A stretch of DNA of 64,000 bases from Actinomadura nitritigenes (lineage in GTDB: Bacteria; Actinomycetota; Actinomycetes; Streptosporangiales; Streptosporangiaceae): contig NZ_JAGEOK010000024.1 in assembly GCF_017573545.1 (NCBI RefSeq), forward strand, positions 62,001-126,000. The letters run 5' to 3'. Shown piece after piece: positions 1 through 7,588 of the stretch. A program made the position numbers and the translations under genes. Below the pieces are notes generated by a model. It was not told where the DNA came from. It saw only the letters and a program-made list of their open reading frames with translations, and searched no databases. The stretch's first letter is position 1. Each line of letters begins with the position of its first letter.

Positions 1-170
1 CGTCGGTCGTGCTCGACGGCCACGAGAAGCAGCGGCTGCTGGAGTGCGAGGACGCGGCGCTGCGGCTCGCGGCCGAGCGCGAGCTGCTGGTCCGGGAGAA
101 CCGGATCCTGGACTCGCTGCCGATGATCCCGGCCGGCCAGTTCCTCGACGGCTCGTTCACCCTGAACTGA
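1..170 (+). CDS. LON substrate-binding domain protein, C-terminal end (partial)
   Basis: Only the last 55 residues are visible, read from base 3 to the TGA at 168-170; the start lies before the window. The tail contains a charged helix (ECEDAALRLAAERELL) followed by LDSLPMIPAGQF, which resembles the helical end of actinobacterial stand-alone LON-domain proteins (the N-terminal substrate-binding domain of Lon without ATPase or protease). Those genes are often found just before ybaK, as here. Function in this family is poorly defined. The call rests on a short tail and on context, so it is moderate only. Confidence 0.55.
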   Translation, partial: SVVLDGHEKQRLLECEDAALRLAAERELLVRENRILDSLPMIPAGQFLDGSFTLN

Positions 171-252
171 CCGGGGAGTCCGAAGGGCCGTCCCCTCGGC
201 GGGACACGGACCGGCCGCGCGCCGGGCCGAAGATCACGGCAGACTGTCCCCC

Positions 253-765
253 ATGAGCAAGCGGGCAGGAGCAGGGGGCGGGAAGGCGGGCGGCCAGGGC
301 ACGCCCGCCACGGTCGCCGCCGCCAGGGCCGGAATCGAGTTCACCGTGCACTCCTACGAGCCGGCTCCGGACGCCGAGTCCTACGGCGCGGCGGCGGCCG
401 ACGCGCTCGGCGTCCCGCACGACCGGATCTTCAAGACGCTGGTGGCGGAGGTGGACGGGCGGCTGACCGTCGGGGTCGTCCCGGTGTCGGGGTCGCTGGA
501 CCTGAAGGCGCTGGCCGCGGCGGCGGGCGGGAAGAAGGCGGCGATGGCGCACCCGCGCGACGCCGAGCGCGCCACCGGCTACGTGGTCGGCGGGATCAGC
601 CCGCTCGGGCAGCGGCGCCGGCTGCCGACGATGATCGACGCGTCGGTGTCAGCCCTCGCGACCGTCTACGTCTCGGCCGGTCGGCGCGGACTCCAGATCG
701 AGCTCGTCCCCGCCGACCTCGTCGCCCTCACCGGCGCCACCGTCGCCGCGATCTCCCGGGGGTAG
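253..765 (+). CDS. ybaK: Cys-tRNA(Pro) deacylase, YbaK/EbsC family
   Basis: A trans-editing enzyme that hydrolyses Cys-tRNA(Pro) made by mistake by prolyl-tRNA synthetase. The 170-residue length fits the family. Visible landmarks are RIFKTLVAEVDG, which carries the conserved lysine of the YbaK fold, and GGISPLGQRRRLPTMID near the C-terminus, the GGxSPxG signature. The first 15 residues are Gly/Ala/Lys rich and probably disordered. No clear ribosome site precedes the ATG at 253. The 3' 117 bases overlap the end of the convergent membrane-protein gene on the other strand. Confidence 0.93.
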   Translation: MSKRAGAGGGKAGGQGTPATVAAARAGIEFTVHSYEPAPDAESYGAAAADALGVPHDRIFKTLVAEVDGRLTVGVVPVSGSLDLKALAAAAGGKKAAMAHPRDAERATGYVVGGISPLGQRRRLPTMIDASVSALATVYVSAGRRGLQIELVPADLVALTGATVAAISRG

Positions 766-1251
766 CCGGCGGACGAGCACCTCCAGCAGCCCGTACGCGG
801 CGACCGCGGCCACCGGCCAGAACACCAGCACGCCCTTGGCGCGCAGGTCGGCGATGCCGGTGACGGTGTCGCCGTCGCGGCCGTGCCGGACGACGTCGTC
901 GAAGTGGCCGAGCCCGACCAGGTGCCCGGTCTTCCAGGCCAGCAGCGACGCGGCCACGCCGCCGGCGGCGATGCCGAGGATCAGCGCGATGTCGTTGCGG
1001 CGGCCGCGCGCGGCGTAGGCGGCGATGCCGCAGAGCAGGCCCGCCGCCAGTCCGATGAGGGCGAACCTGCCGTCGATCCCGACCGGGCCCTCGCCTTCCG
1101 GATCGGCGATCAGCGGCTCACCTTGGATGATCACATATGTGACCTTGGGGATGGTGTTCGCCCACAGCAGCCCCGCGAGCGGCCCGAACGGCGTCACGAT
1201 GGCGGTGGTGACCAGCCAGGTCGTCAACTGCCTGCCGGTCGGTCGCCGCAC
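649..1251 (-). CDS. four-helix membrane protein, DUF2567-like
   Basis: A 200-residue integral membrane protein of unknown function. Four hydrophobic stretches are seen (about residues 11-31, 61-80, 87-106 and 140-160), with FALIGLAAGLLCGIAAY in the second, which resembles the actinobacterial DUF2567 family. The GTG start at 1251 is preceded by GAGGAG about 8 bases upstream. The last 40 residues are Gly/Asp/Glu rich, have no predicted structure, and are encoded on DNA that is also the 3' end of ybaK on the other strand. That tail is a plausible late extension. The family assignment is from memory of the pattern, not from a search. Confidence 0.75.
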   Translation of the reverse strand: MRRPTGRQLTTWLVTTAIVTPFGPLAGLLWANTIPKVTYVIIQGEPLIADPEGEGPVGIDGRFALIGLAAGLLCGIAAYAARGRRNDIALILGIAAGGVAASLLAWKTGHLVGLGHFDDVVRHGRDGDTVTGIADLRAKGVLVFWPVAAVAAYGLLEVLVRRLPPGDRGDGGAGEGDEVGGDELDLESAPTGRDVDGREG

Positions 1252-1383
1252 TGCGTACGCTCCTCATGGAAGTGTCCTCTGACAGCGAAAGCCTAGCCTG
1301 CCCTGGTCAGCCGATCGACAATCGAATGGTGTCCCATTCCCGTCTCGATTCACGCCCGCGACCGCCCCGGTTACTGGGATAAT

Positions 1384-2103
1384 GTGCCCGACATGTCCGG
1401 ATTCAGTCCCGCGTTCGAACGCCTCGGCGCCGCCCTGGCGGCCGTCGTCCTGCAGCAGCAGGAGACGCTCGCCGAGTTCCTCCCGCGCGAGGACTGGAGC
1501 GCCGACCTCACCGCCCGCACCTACGCCAGCGGCGGCGTGACCGTCCGCGTCTCGCTGCTCGGCTCCTACGCCGCGCGCGAGCGCACCTGGCTGTGGGGGT
1601 GGGCGAACCCGCAGTTCGGCGACGCCCATCCCGCGGTCGTCCCGACGCTGGCGATCCGCGCGCTCGGCGAGCGGCTCGGCATCACCGAGTTCACCACGCC
1701 CGAGGTCGACCTGTCCTGGTACGACGGCCCGGCCGGGCACGGCGGCGAGCTGATCGCGATGGCGGCGGGCGGGGTGCTGCGCGGCGCCGGCTACATCGGG
1801 GCCGGCTACGACGGCGGCTCGGCCTACCTGCACGTCGACGACCCGCAGGTGCCGGCGGCCGGCTGGGACCCGATCCCGGTCCCGCGGCTGCTGAACGGGG
1901 CGACGAGCCTGTTCCCGCACGAGCCGCGGCTCACCCTCGCCGGGCTGCTGTCGCACCACCGGATCGCCTACCGGCAGACCGACGAGCTGACCGAGATGCG
2001 GCTGCCCGGCGGCGGCGCCCGCGCGCTGTTCGACGGCCTCGGCCGCTTCGTCGACTGGCAGGCCGACCTCGCGCACGCGGCGCCCGCCGCGCTCCGCGGC
2101 TGA
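1384..2103 (+). CDS. DUF6882-like cytoplasmic protein
   Basis: A 239-residue soluble protein of unknown function. It has an acidic start, Trp-rich central segments (ERTWLWGWANPQFG) and a stretch ending in FVDWQADL. These match the pattern of actinobacterial proteins annotated DUF6882, which have no assigned activity. No signal peptide or membrane helix is seen. The GTG at 1384 is used here; an ATG at 1393 is an equal candidate and sits nine bases after a GATAAT hexamer, so the message may be leaderless or nearly so. The gene is convergent with dnaE across a hairpin. Confidence 0.7.
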   Translation: MPDMSGFSPAFERLGAALAAVVLQQQETLAEFLPREDWSADLTARTYASGGVTVRVSLLGSYAARERTWLWGWANPQFGDAHPAVVPTLAIRALGERLGITEFTTPEVDLSWYDGPAGHGGELIAMAAGGVLRGAGYIGAGYDGGSAYLHVDDPQVPAAGWDPIPVPRLLNGATSLFPHEPRLTLAGLLSHHRIAYRQTDELTEMRLPGGGARALFDGLGRFVDWQADLAHAAPAALRG

Positions 2104-2157
2104 TCGCCCGGCGGCGGGGGCCGGCGAACCGGCCGCTACCGGACACCGCGCCCGAGG

Positions 2158-2181
2158 CCCCCTCCCCGCAGCGGGAGGGGG
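2158..2181. terminator. bidirectional hairpin between the DUF6882 gene and dnaE
   Basis: A perfect 9-bp stem (CCCCCTCCC with GGGAGGGGG) closes a six-base loop between two convergent genes. There is no U-run, which is common for terminators in high-GC actinomycetes. It would serve both the plus-strand gene and dnaE. Confidence 0.6.
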
Positions 2182-2191
2182 CGGGCGGCGG

Positions 2192-5100
2192 CTAGCCGAG
2201 GCAGGACGGCCCGAGGAGCTGCTTCAGATCCCCCATCAGCGCCGGCGACGGGGCGACGCGCAGCCGGTCGTCCAGCCGGACGACCGTGGTGCGCGGCCCG
2301 TTCTGCAGGTGCAGGTGCACCTCCGACGTCCCCGGATGGGTGATCAGCACCTCCTTCAGCCGCGACACGGTCGGCGGCGTGCAGCGGCCGAGCGGCAGCG
2401 TCACCGCCAGCGGGCCGGTGCCCTCGGTGATGGTCAGGTCCGGCTGGGTGACCTCCATCGCGATGATCTTCGCGACGTCCTCGCGGCGGTCCAGCTTGCC
2501 CTTGACGATGAGGATCGCGTCCTCGGCGAGCAGCGTGGAGCACAGCTGGTAGGACGACGGGAAGCACAGCACCTCGATGGAGCCGCCGAGGTCCTCCAGC
2601 TGGAACATCGCCCACGAGTTGCCCTGCTTGGTGACCTTGCGCTGCAGGCCCGACAGCAGCCCCGCGACGACGACGATCTGCCCGTCCGGCCGCTCGCCGC
2701 CGTTCAGCACCGCGATCGTGCAGTCGGCCTCCCGCTCCAGGATGTGCTCGACGCCCAGCAGCGGGTGGTCGGAGACGTACAGGCCGAGCATCTCCCGCTC
2801 GAAGGCCAGCAGGGTGGTCTTGTCCCACTCCTCGCCCTCGGGGATCGCGACGGCGAACGCGTCCTCGCCGCTCTCGTCCTCCAGCGCGCCGAACAGCGAG
2901 TCCTGCCCGACGGCCTCCTTGCGCTTGATGTCGATGACCGAGTCGATCGCCTGCTCGTGCACCATCAGCAGCGCCTTGCGCTGGTGCCCGAGCTCGTCGA
3001 ACGCACCCGCCTTGATCAGCGACTCCACGACCCGCTTGTTGCAGACCTGCGACGGGACCTTGTTGAGGAAGTCGTTGAAGTCGGTGTAGGCGCCCTTCTC
3101 CTTGCGGGCCGCGACGATCCCGTCCACCACGTTGTGGCCGACGTTGCGGACCGCCGACAGGCCGAAGCGGATCTCGGTGTCGCCGAGCGGGGTGAAGTCG
3201 GCCTCGGAGGTGTTGACGTCCGGCGGCAGGACCTTCAGCCCCATCCGGCGGCACTCCGACAGGTACAGGGCGCTCTTGTCCTTGTCGTCGCCGACGGACG
3301 TCAGCAGGCCTGCCATGTACTCGGCCGGGTAGTTCGCCTTGAGGTAGGCGGTCCAGTAGGAGACCAGGCCGTACGCGGCGGAGTGGGCCTTGTTGAAGGC
3401 GTAGTCGGAGAACGGGACGAGGATGTCCCACAGCGTCTTGACGGCCTCCTTCGAGAAGCCGTTGTCGAGCATGCCCTTCTCGAACCCGACGTACTGGGCG
3501 TCCAGCTCGGCCTTCTTCTTCTTGCCCATGACGCGGCGGAGCAGGTCCGCCTTGCCGAGCGTGTAGCCCGCCACCTTCTGCGCGATCGCCATGACCTGCT
3601 CCTGGTAGACGATCAGGCCGTAGGTCGTGTCGAGGATCTCCTTGAGCGGCTCCTCCAGCTCCGGGTGGATCGGGGTGATCTCCTGCTGGCCGTTCTTGCG
3701 CAGCGCGTAGTTGGTGTGGGAGTTCGCGCCCATCGGGCCCGGCCGGTACAGCGCGCCGACGGCGGAGATGTCCTCGAAGTTGTCCGGCTTCATCAGCCGC
3801 AGCAGCGAGCGCATCGGGCCGCCGTCGAACTGGAACACCCCGAGGGTGTCGCCGCGCGCGAGCAGGTCGTAGGTCGGCTGGTCGTCCAGCGGGAGCGAGA
3901 GCAGGTCGACGTCGACGCCCTTGTTCTTCTTGATCCCCTTGAGCGCGTCGTCGATGATCGTCAGGTTCCGCAGGCCCAGGAAGTCCATCTTCAGCAGGCC
4001 GAGCGTCTCGCAGGTCGGGTAGTCGAACTGCGTGATGATCGCCCCGTCGGCGTCCCGGCGCATGATCGGCACGTGGTCGGTGATCGTCTCACCGGACATG
4101 ATGATCCCGGCGGCGTGCACGCCGGTCTGCCGGATCAGCCCCTCCAGGCCCTGCGCCAGATCCATGATCTGCTTGACGTCGGTCTCTTCCTGGTACAGCT
4201 TGCGCAGCTCGCCGGCCTCGCCGTAGCGCGGGTGCTTCTCGTCGAAGATGCCCGACAGCGGGATGTCCTTGCCCATGACGGCGGGCGGGAACGCCTTGGA
4301 GATCCGGTCGCCGAGCGCGTACGGGAAGCCGAGCACGCGGCCGGCGTCCTTGATGGCGGCCTTCGCCTTGATGGTGCCGAACGTGGCGATGAAGGAGACC
4401 TTGTCGGCGCCCCACTTCTCGGTCGTGTACTTGATGACCTCGGCGCGCCGGTCTTCAGGGAAGTCGATGTCGATGTCGGGCATGGACGCGCGCTCGGGGT
4501 TCAGGAACCGCTCGAAGATCAGCCCGTGCGGGATCGGGTCGAGGTCGGTGATGCCCATCGCGTACGCGATCAGCGAGCCCGCCGCGGACCCTCGTCCCGG
4601 CCCGACCAGGATGCCGTTCTCCTTGGCCCACATGATGAAGTCGGCGACGACGAGGAAGTAGGACGGGTACCCCTTGCCGAGGATGACGCCCATCTCGTAC
4701 TCGGCCTGCTCCTTGTACCCCTCGGGCAGGCCGTCGGGGAAGCGCCGCTCCAGGCCCTTCCAGACCTCCTTGCGGAACCAGCTCTCCTCGGTCTCCCCCT
4801 CGGGGACGGGGAAGCGCGGGCTGAGGTCGCGGTGCTCGAACATCCCGGCGGGGTCGACCTTCTCGGCGAGCAGCAGCGTGTTGCGGCAGCCCTCGGCCCA
4901 GATGTCCGACGAGTCGATGCCGCGCATCTCGTCGGCGGTCTTGAGGTAGTAGCCGGACCCGTCGAACCGGAACCGGTCGGGGTCGGCGAGCTGCTTGCCG
5001 ACCTGCACGCACAGCAGCGCGTCGTGGGCGGTCGCCTCGGACTCGTGGGTGTAGTGCGAGTCGTTGGTGACGAGCGGCGGGATGTTCAGCCTCTTGCTGA

Positions 5101-5722
5101 TCTCGATGAGGCCGTCGCGGACGCGGCGCTCGATGTCCAGCCCGTGGTCCATCAGCTCGAGGAAGTAGTTGTCCTTGCCGAGGATGTCCTGGAAGGTCGC
5201 GGCGGCCTTGAGCGCCTCGTCGAACTGGCCGAGCCGCAGCCGGGTCTGGATCTTGCCGGACGGGCAGCCGGTCGTGCCCATCACGCCCTCGGCGTGCTCG
5301 GCGAGCAGCTCCTCGTCCATCCGCGCGTACTTGAAGACGAAGCCCTCGGTGTAGGCGCGGCTCGACAGCTTGAACAGGTTGTGCAGGCCGGCCTTGTTCC
5401 GCGCCCACAGCGTCATGTGGTTGATCAGGCCGCCGCCGGAGACGTCGTCGCGCTTCTGGCTCGGCTCGCCCCACTGGACCTTCTTCTTGTGGAAGCGGGA
5501 CTCGGGCGCCATGTACGCCTCGATGCCGATGATCGGGGTGACGCCGACGGCGGTGGCCTGCTTGTGGAAGTCGTAGGCCCCGTGCATGTTGCCGTGGTCG
5601 GTCATCGCGATCGCCGGCATCTTCTGCCGCCCGACCTCCTCGAACATCTGCTTCAACCGGGCGGCTCCGTCGAGCATGGAGTACTCGGTATGAACATGCA
5701 GGTGAACGAAAGAGTCGGCCAT
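2192..5722 (-). CDS. dnaE: DNA polymerase III alpha subunit DnaE
   Basis: The replicative polymerase catalytic subunit, 1176 residues from the ATG at 5722, which is preceded by AGGAGG ten bases upstream. An in-frame upstream GTG/ATG reading adds 18 residues but lacks a ribosome site, and the protein conventionally begins at MADSFVHLHVHTEYS. Visible parts are the N-terminal PHP domain (HVHTEYSMLDG), the polymerase catalytic aspartates in PDIDIDFPEDRR, the SAYGLVSYWTAYLK fingers region, a helix-hairpin-helix region and a C-terminal OB fold (GQIVVVAGLLSGLQRK). This is the normal high-fidelity DnaE1 type by length and context, not the translesion DnaE2 type. Confidence 0.98.
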   Translation of the reverse strand: MADSFVHLHVHTEYSMLDGAARLKQMFEEVGRQKMPAIAMTDHGNMHGAYDFHKQATAVGVTPIIGIEAYMAPESRFHKKKVQWGEPSQKRDDVSGGGLINHMTLWARNKAGLHNLFKLSSRAYTEGFVFKYARMDEELLAEHAEGVMGTTGCPSGKIQTRLRLGQFDEALKAAATFQDILGKDNYFLELMDHGLDIERRVRDGLIEISKRLNIPPLVTNDSHYTHESEATAHDALLCVQVGKQLADPDRFRFDGSGYYLKTADEMRGIDSSDIWAEGCRNTLLLAEKVDPAGMFEHRDLSPRFPVPEGETEESWFRKEVWKGLERRFPDGLPEGYKEQAEYEMGVILGKGYPSYFLVVADFIMWAKENGILVGPGRGSAAGSLIAYAMGITDLDPIPHGLIFERFLNPERASMPDIDIDFPEDRRAEVIKYTTEKWGADKVSFIATFGTIKAKAAIKDAGRVLGFPYALGDRISKAFPPAVMGKDIPLSGIFDEKHPRYGEAGELRKLYQEETDVKQIMDLAQGLEGLIRQTGVHAAGIIMSGETITDHVPIMRRDADGAIITQFDYPTCETLGLLKMDFLGLRNLTIIDDALKGIKKNKGVDVDLLSLPLDDQPTYDLLARGDTLGVFQFDGGPMRSLLRLMKPDNFEDISAVGALYRPGPMGANSHTNYALRKNGQQEITPIHPELEEPLKEILDTTYGLIVYQEQVMAIAQKVAGYTLGKADLLRRVMGKKKKAELDAQYVGFEKGMLDNGFSKEAVKTLWDILVPFSDYAFNKAHSAAYGLVSYWTAYLKANYPAEYMAGLLTSVGDDKDKSALYLSECRRMGLKVLPPDVNTSEADFTPLGDTEIRFGLSAVRNVGHNVVDGIVAARKEKGAYTDFNDFLNKVPSQVCNKRVVESLIKAGAFDELGHQRKALLMVHEQAIDSVIDIKRKEAVGQDSLFGALEDESGEDAFAVAIPEGEEWDKTTLLAFEREMLGLYVSDHPLLGVEHILEREADCTIAVLNGGERPDGQIVVVAGLLSGLQRKVTKQGNSWAMFQLEDLGGSIEVLCFPSSYQLCSTLLAEDAILIVKGKLDRREDVAKIIAMEVTQPDLTITEGTGPLAVTLPLGRCTPPTVSRLKEVLITHPGTSEVHLHLQNGPRTTVVRLDDRLRVAPSPALMGDLKQLLGPSCLG

Positions 5723-5757
5723 GCCCGCTGCGCCTCCTGATGCTCGCATGCGACCGC

Positions 5758-5780
5758 CCACGTGCGTGGCCCGCACGTGG
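5758..5780. repeat. inverted repeat in the dnaE leader
   Basis: A perfect 8-bp inverted repeat, CCACGTGC and GCACGTGG, separated by seven bases, lies 36-58 bases upstream of the dnaE start codon. It could be an operator or a hairpin in the message leader. The rest of the dnaE upstream region up to about 5970 shows no convincing -35/-10 pair; TAGGCT on the minus strand near 5846-5851 is the best -10 candidate. Confidence 0.45.
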
Positions 5781-5975
5781 TCGCGGTATCGGTCCCGGGG
5801 GAAGAACGCCGCCCCGGCGGTCGCCGGGATGACGCGGTCCTGAGAGCCTAACCCCGTCCGGGGGCCGTCCGCTCCCCGACTCGCCCACCGTCTCCCGCGT
5901 CACGTCCGGCACCCGGGGCGACGCCCGCCCCACCCCTTCGGAGCCGTCTCGGGACGCGAGACGGAGGTCCGGGAT

Positions 5976-6006
5976 TTGACCGGCGCGGGGCGTCCCGCCG
6001 TATCAT
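5976..6006 (+). promoter_or_regulatory. promoter of the chorismate mutase attenuator transcript
   Basis: TTGACC at 5976-5981 and TATCAT at 6001-6006, separated by 19 bases, form a sigma-70-like promoter. Seven bases after the -10 box is the GTG at 6013, so the transcript would start on or next to the first codon of a leader peptide. That is a leaderless arrangement of the sort common in actinobacteria. The spacer is a little long, hence moderate confidence. Confidence 0.65.
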
Positions 6007-6012
6007 CGTCGC

Positions 6013-6078
6013 GTGGAACGTCGCCATTTCGGGTTTACGCGGCCGGCTCCGGGCGAGCCGGTCGGCACGACGACCTGA
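6013..6078 (+). CDS. attenuator leader peptide with Phe codons
   Basis: A 21-codon open frame, GTG to TGA, starting MERRHFGFTRPAPG. It has no ribosome site but sits at the expected transcription start, so it would be read as a leaderless message. Two phenylalanine codons (6028-6030 TTC and 6034-6036 TTT) lie directly before a strong RNA stem. A ribosome stalled there would cover the 5' arm at 6041-6053. This is the arrangement of a transcription attenuator that senses charged Phe-tRNA. The gene has not been recognised in any family; the case rests on the promoter and the alternative RNA pairings. Confidence 0.65.
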   Translation: MERRHFGFTRPAPGEPVGTTT

Positions 6079-6129
6079 GCGACGACCCCGGAGCCGGCCA
6101 AGGCGGAGACCCACTCGGGCTCCGCCTTT
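6041..6129 (+). promoter_or_regulatory. transcription attenuator with mutually exclusive hairpins
   Basis: Three alternative pairings are visible. Segment 1 (6041-6053) pairs perfectly over 13 bp with segment 2 (6087-6099). Segment 2 also contains CGGAGCC (6089-6095), which pairs with GGCTCCG (6118-6124) to form an antiterminator. That pairing would break the terminator stem made by AAGGCGGAG (6100-6108) and CTCCGCCTT (6120-6128), which ends in TTT. The inner CCC and GGG at 6110-6112 and 6117-6119 add three more pairs. With Phe-tRNA scarce the ribosome stalls on segment 1 and the antiterminator forms; otherwise the terminator forms and the chorismate mutase gene is not reached. Confidence 0.7.
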
Positions 6130-6197
6130 CGCATTGGACGCGGCCCCGGGCACGGAACCCCCTGCGCGGCGCGGCCGCCGCGAGAAGGGAGACCGAC

Positions 6198-6602
6198 ATG
6201 CACGACCAGGTCATCGACGCCACCGGCGACGCCCCCGACGCCCCTGACGCCTCCGTGCCGTCCTGCCCGGCCCGCGGGCCGTCCGGCGCGCCCGCCGAGG
6301 CGGCCGCCCCGCTGCTGCGCGTGCCGCTGCCGTCCGTCGAGGACCTGGCGACGGTGGCGGAGGCGCGCGCGGCGATCGACGGGCTGGACGCGGCGCTGGC
6401 GGTGCTTTTGGAGCGCCGCGCCGCCGTCGCCGCCCTCGTCCAGCGGCTCAAGCCCGTCGGCGGGTTCGCGGGCCGCGACCCGGACCGGGAGCGCGCGATC
6501 GTCGACGCGATGGCCGAGCACGCCCCCTCCCTCGGCCGCGACCGCCTCGCGAAGATCATGAGCGCGGTCATCGAGGCCGGCCTGGCCGCGGCCGACCGCT
6601 GA
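6198..6602 (+). CDS. chorismate mutase, AroQ class
   Basis: Converts chorismate to prephenate, the branch point to phenylalanine and tyrosine. The ATG at 6198 has GAAGGGAG upstream and gives 134 residues. Residues 1-50 are Ala/Pro/Asp rich and likely disordered. The all-helical AroQ domain follows: EARAAIDGLDAALAVLLERR, then LVQRLKPVGG and RDPDRERAIVDAM, which supply the Arg, Lys and Glu residues expected around the active site. It has no fused dehydratase or DAHP synthase domain. The upstream Phe-codon attenuator agrees with a role in aromatic amino acid supply. Confidence 0.9.
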   Translation: MHDQVIDATGDAPDAPDASVPSCPARGPSGAPAEAAAPLLRVPLPSVEDLATVAEARAAIDGLDAALAVLLERRAAVAALVQRLKPVGGFAGRDPDRERAIVDAMAEHAPSLGRDRLAKIMSAVIEAGLAAADR

Positions 6603-6615
6603 CCGCCGACCGCGG

Positions 6616-6647
6616 GGCCGGGGCGCGCCGGGAGCGCGCCCCGGGCC
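6616..6647. terminator. bidirectional hairpin between chorismate mutase and pseudouridine synthase genes
   Basis: GGGGCGCGC (6620-6628) pairs perfectly with GCGCGCCCC (6634-6642) over a five-base loop, and GGCC arms on each side extend the stem across one bulged G. It separates two convergent genes and has no U-run. Confidence 0.65.
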
Positions 6648-6652
6648 GCCGG

Positions 6653-7588
6653 TCAGGACTCGTCGGAGACGATCTCCAGGGCGCGGGCCAGGTCGTCGGG
6701 GTACGGGCTCTCGAACTGCACCCAGTCGCCCCGCGTCGGGTGCTCGAAGCCCAGCCGGACGGCGTGCAGCCACTGCCGGCGCAGGCCGAGCCGCTCGGCG
6801 AGGGTCGGGTCGGCGCCGTAGGCCATGTCGCCCGCGCAGGGATGCCGGATCGCCGACATGTGCACGCGGATCTGGTGCGTCCGGCCCGTCTCCAGGTCGA
6901 TGTCCAGCAGCGTGGCGGCGCGGAACGCCTCCACCGTGTCGTAGTGCGTCACCGACGGCTTGCCGCCCGCCACGACCGCGAACCGGCCGTCGCCCGACGG
7001 GTGCCGGTCGATCGGCGCGTCCACCGTCCCGCGGAACGGGTCCGGGTGGCCCTGCACGAGCGCCTGGTAGCGCTTGTCGATGCGGCGCTCCTTGAACGCC
7101 CGCTTGAGCCGCGAGTAGGCGACCTCGCTCTTGGCCACCACCATCGCTCCGGTGGTGTTGGCGTCCAGCCGGTGGACGATCCCCTGCCGCTCGGACGCGC
7201 CGCTGGTCGCGATCGTGTGCCCGGCGCCGAGGAGCCCGCCGAGGACGGTCGGGCCCGTCCAGCCGGTCGTCGGATGGGCGGCCACCCCGACCGGCTTGTT
7301 CACCACGACGATGTCGTCGTCCTCGTAGAGGATCCCCATGCCGCGCACGGGCTCGGCGACCGCCGCGGGCGGCGCCGGGGGCGGCGGCAGCGTCACCTCC
7401 AGCCAGGCGCCGGCCTGCACCCGCTCGGACTTGGTCGCCACCTCCCGGCCGTCCAGCAGGACGTCGCCGGCGGCGATGATGTCGGCGGCCCCGCCCCGCG
7501 ACAGCCCGAACAGCCGGGCCAGCGCGGCGTCGACCCGCTCGCCCTCCAGTCCGTCCGGCACGTGGAGGCTGCGCGCCTCACCGCCCAT
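6653..7588 (-). CDS. RluA/RluD-family 23S rRNA pseudouridine synthase
   Basis: A 311-residue RNA-modifying enzyme. Residues about 10-75 form an S4 RNA-binding domain (VDAALARLFGLSRGGAADII). The catalytic domain has the family motif GIVHRLDANTTGAMVVAK, whose aspartate is the nucleophile, then RRIDKRYQALV and ETGRTHQIRVHM. The start codon overlaps the lspA stop in a TGATG junction, so translation is probably coupled. RluD-type genes commonly follow lspA. The exact rRNA target (the 1911/1915/1917 positions for RluD) is inferred from that order, not shown. Confidence 0.95.
   Translation of the reverse strand: MGGEARSLHVPDGLEGERVDAALARLFGLSRGGAADIIAAGDVLLDGREVATKSERVQAGAWLEVTLPPPPAPPAAVAEPVRGMGILYEDDDIVVVNKPVGVAAHPTTGWTGPTVLGGLLGAGHTIATSGASERQGIVHRLDANTTGAMVVAKSEVAYSRLKRAFKERRIDKRYQALVQGHPDPFRGTVDAPIDRHPSGDGRFAVVAGGKPSVTHYDTVEAFRAATLLDIDLETGRTHQIRVHMSAIRHPCAGDMAYGADPTLAERLGLRRQWLHAVRLGFEHPTRGDWVQFESPYPDDLARALEIVSDES

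Noticed and set aside
2309..5740. A plus-strand open frame of about 1140 codons opposite dnaE
   Set aside because: Same artefact of GC-rich codon use; no ribosome site, no recognisable domain, and dnaE is certain.
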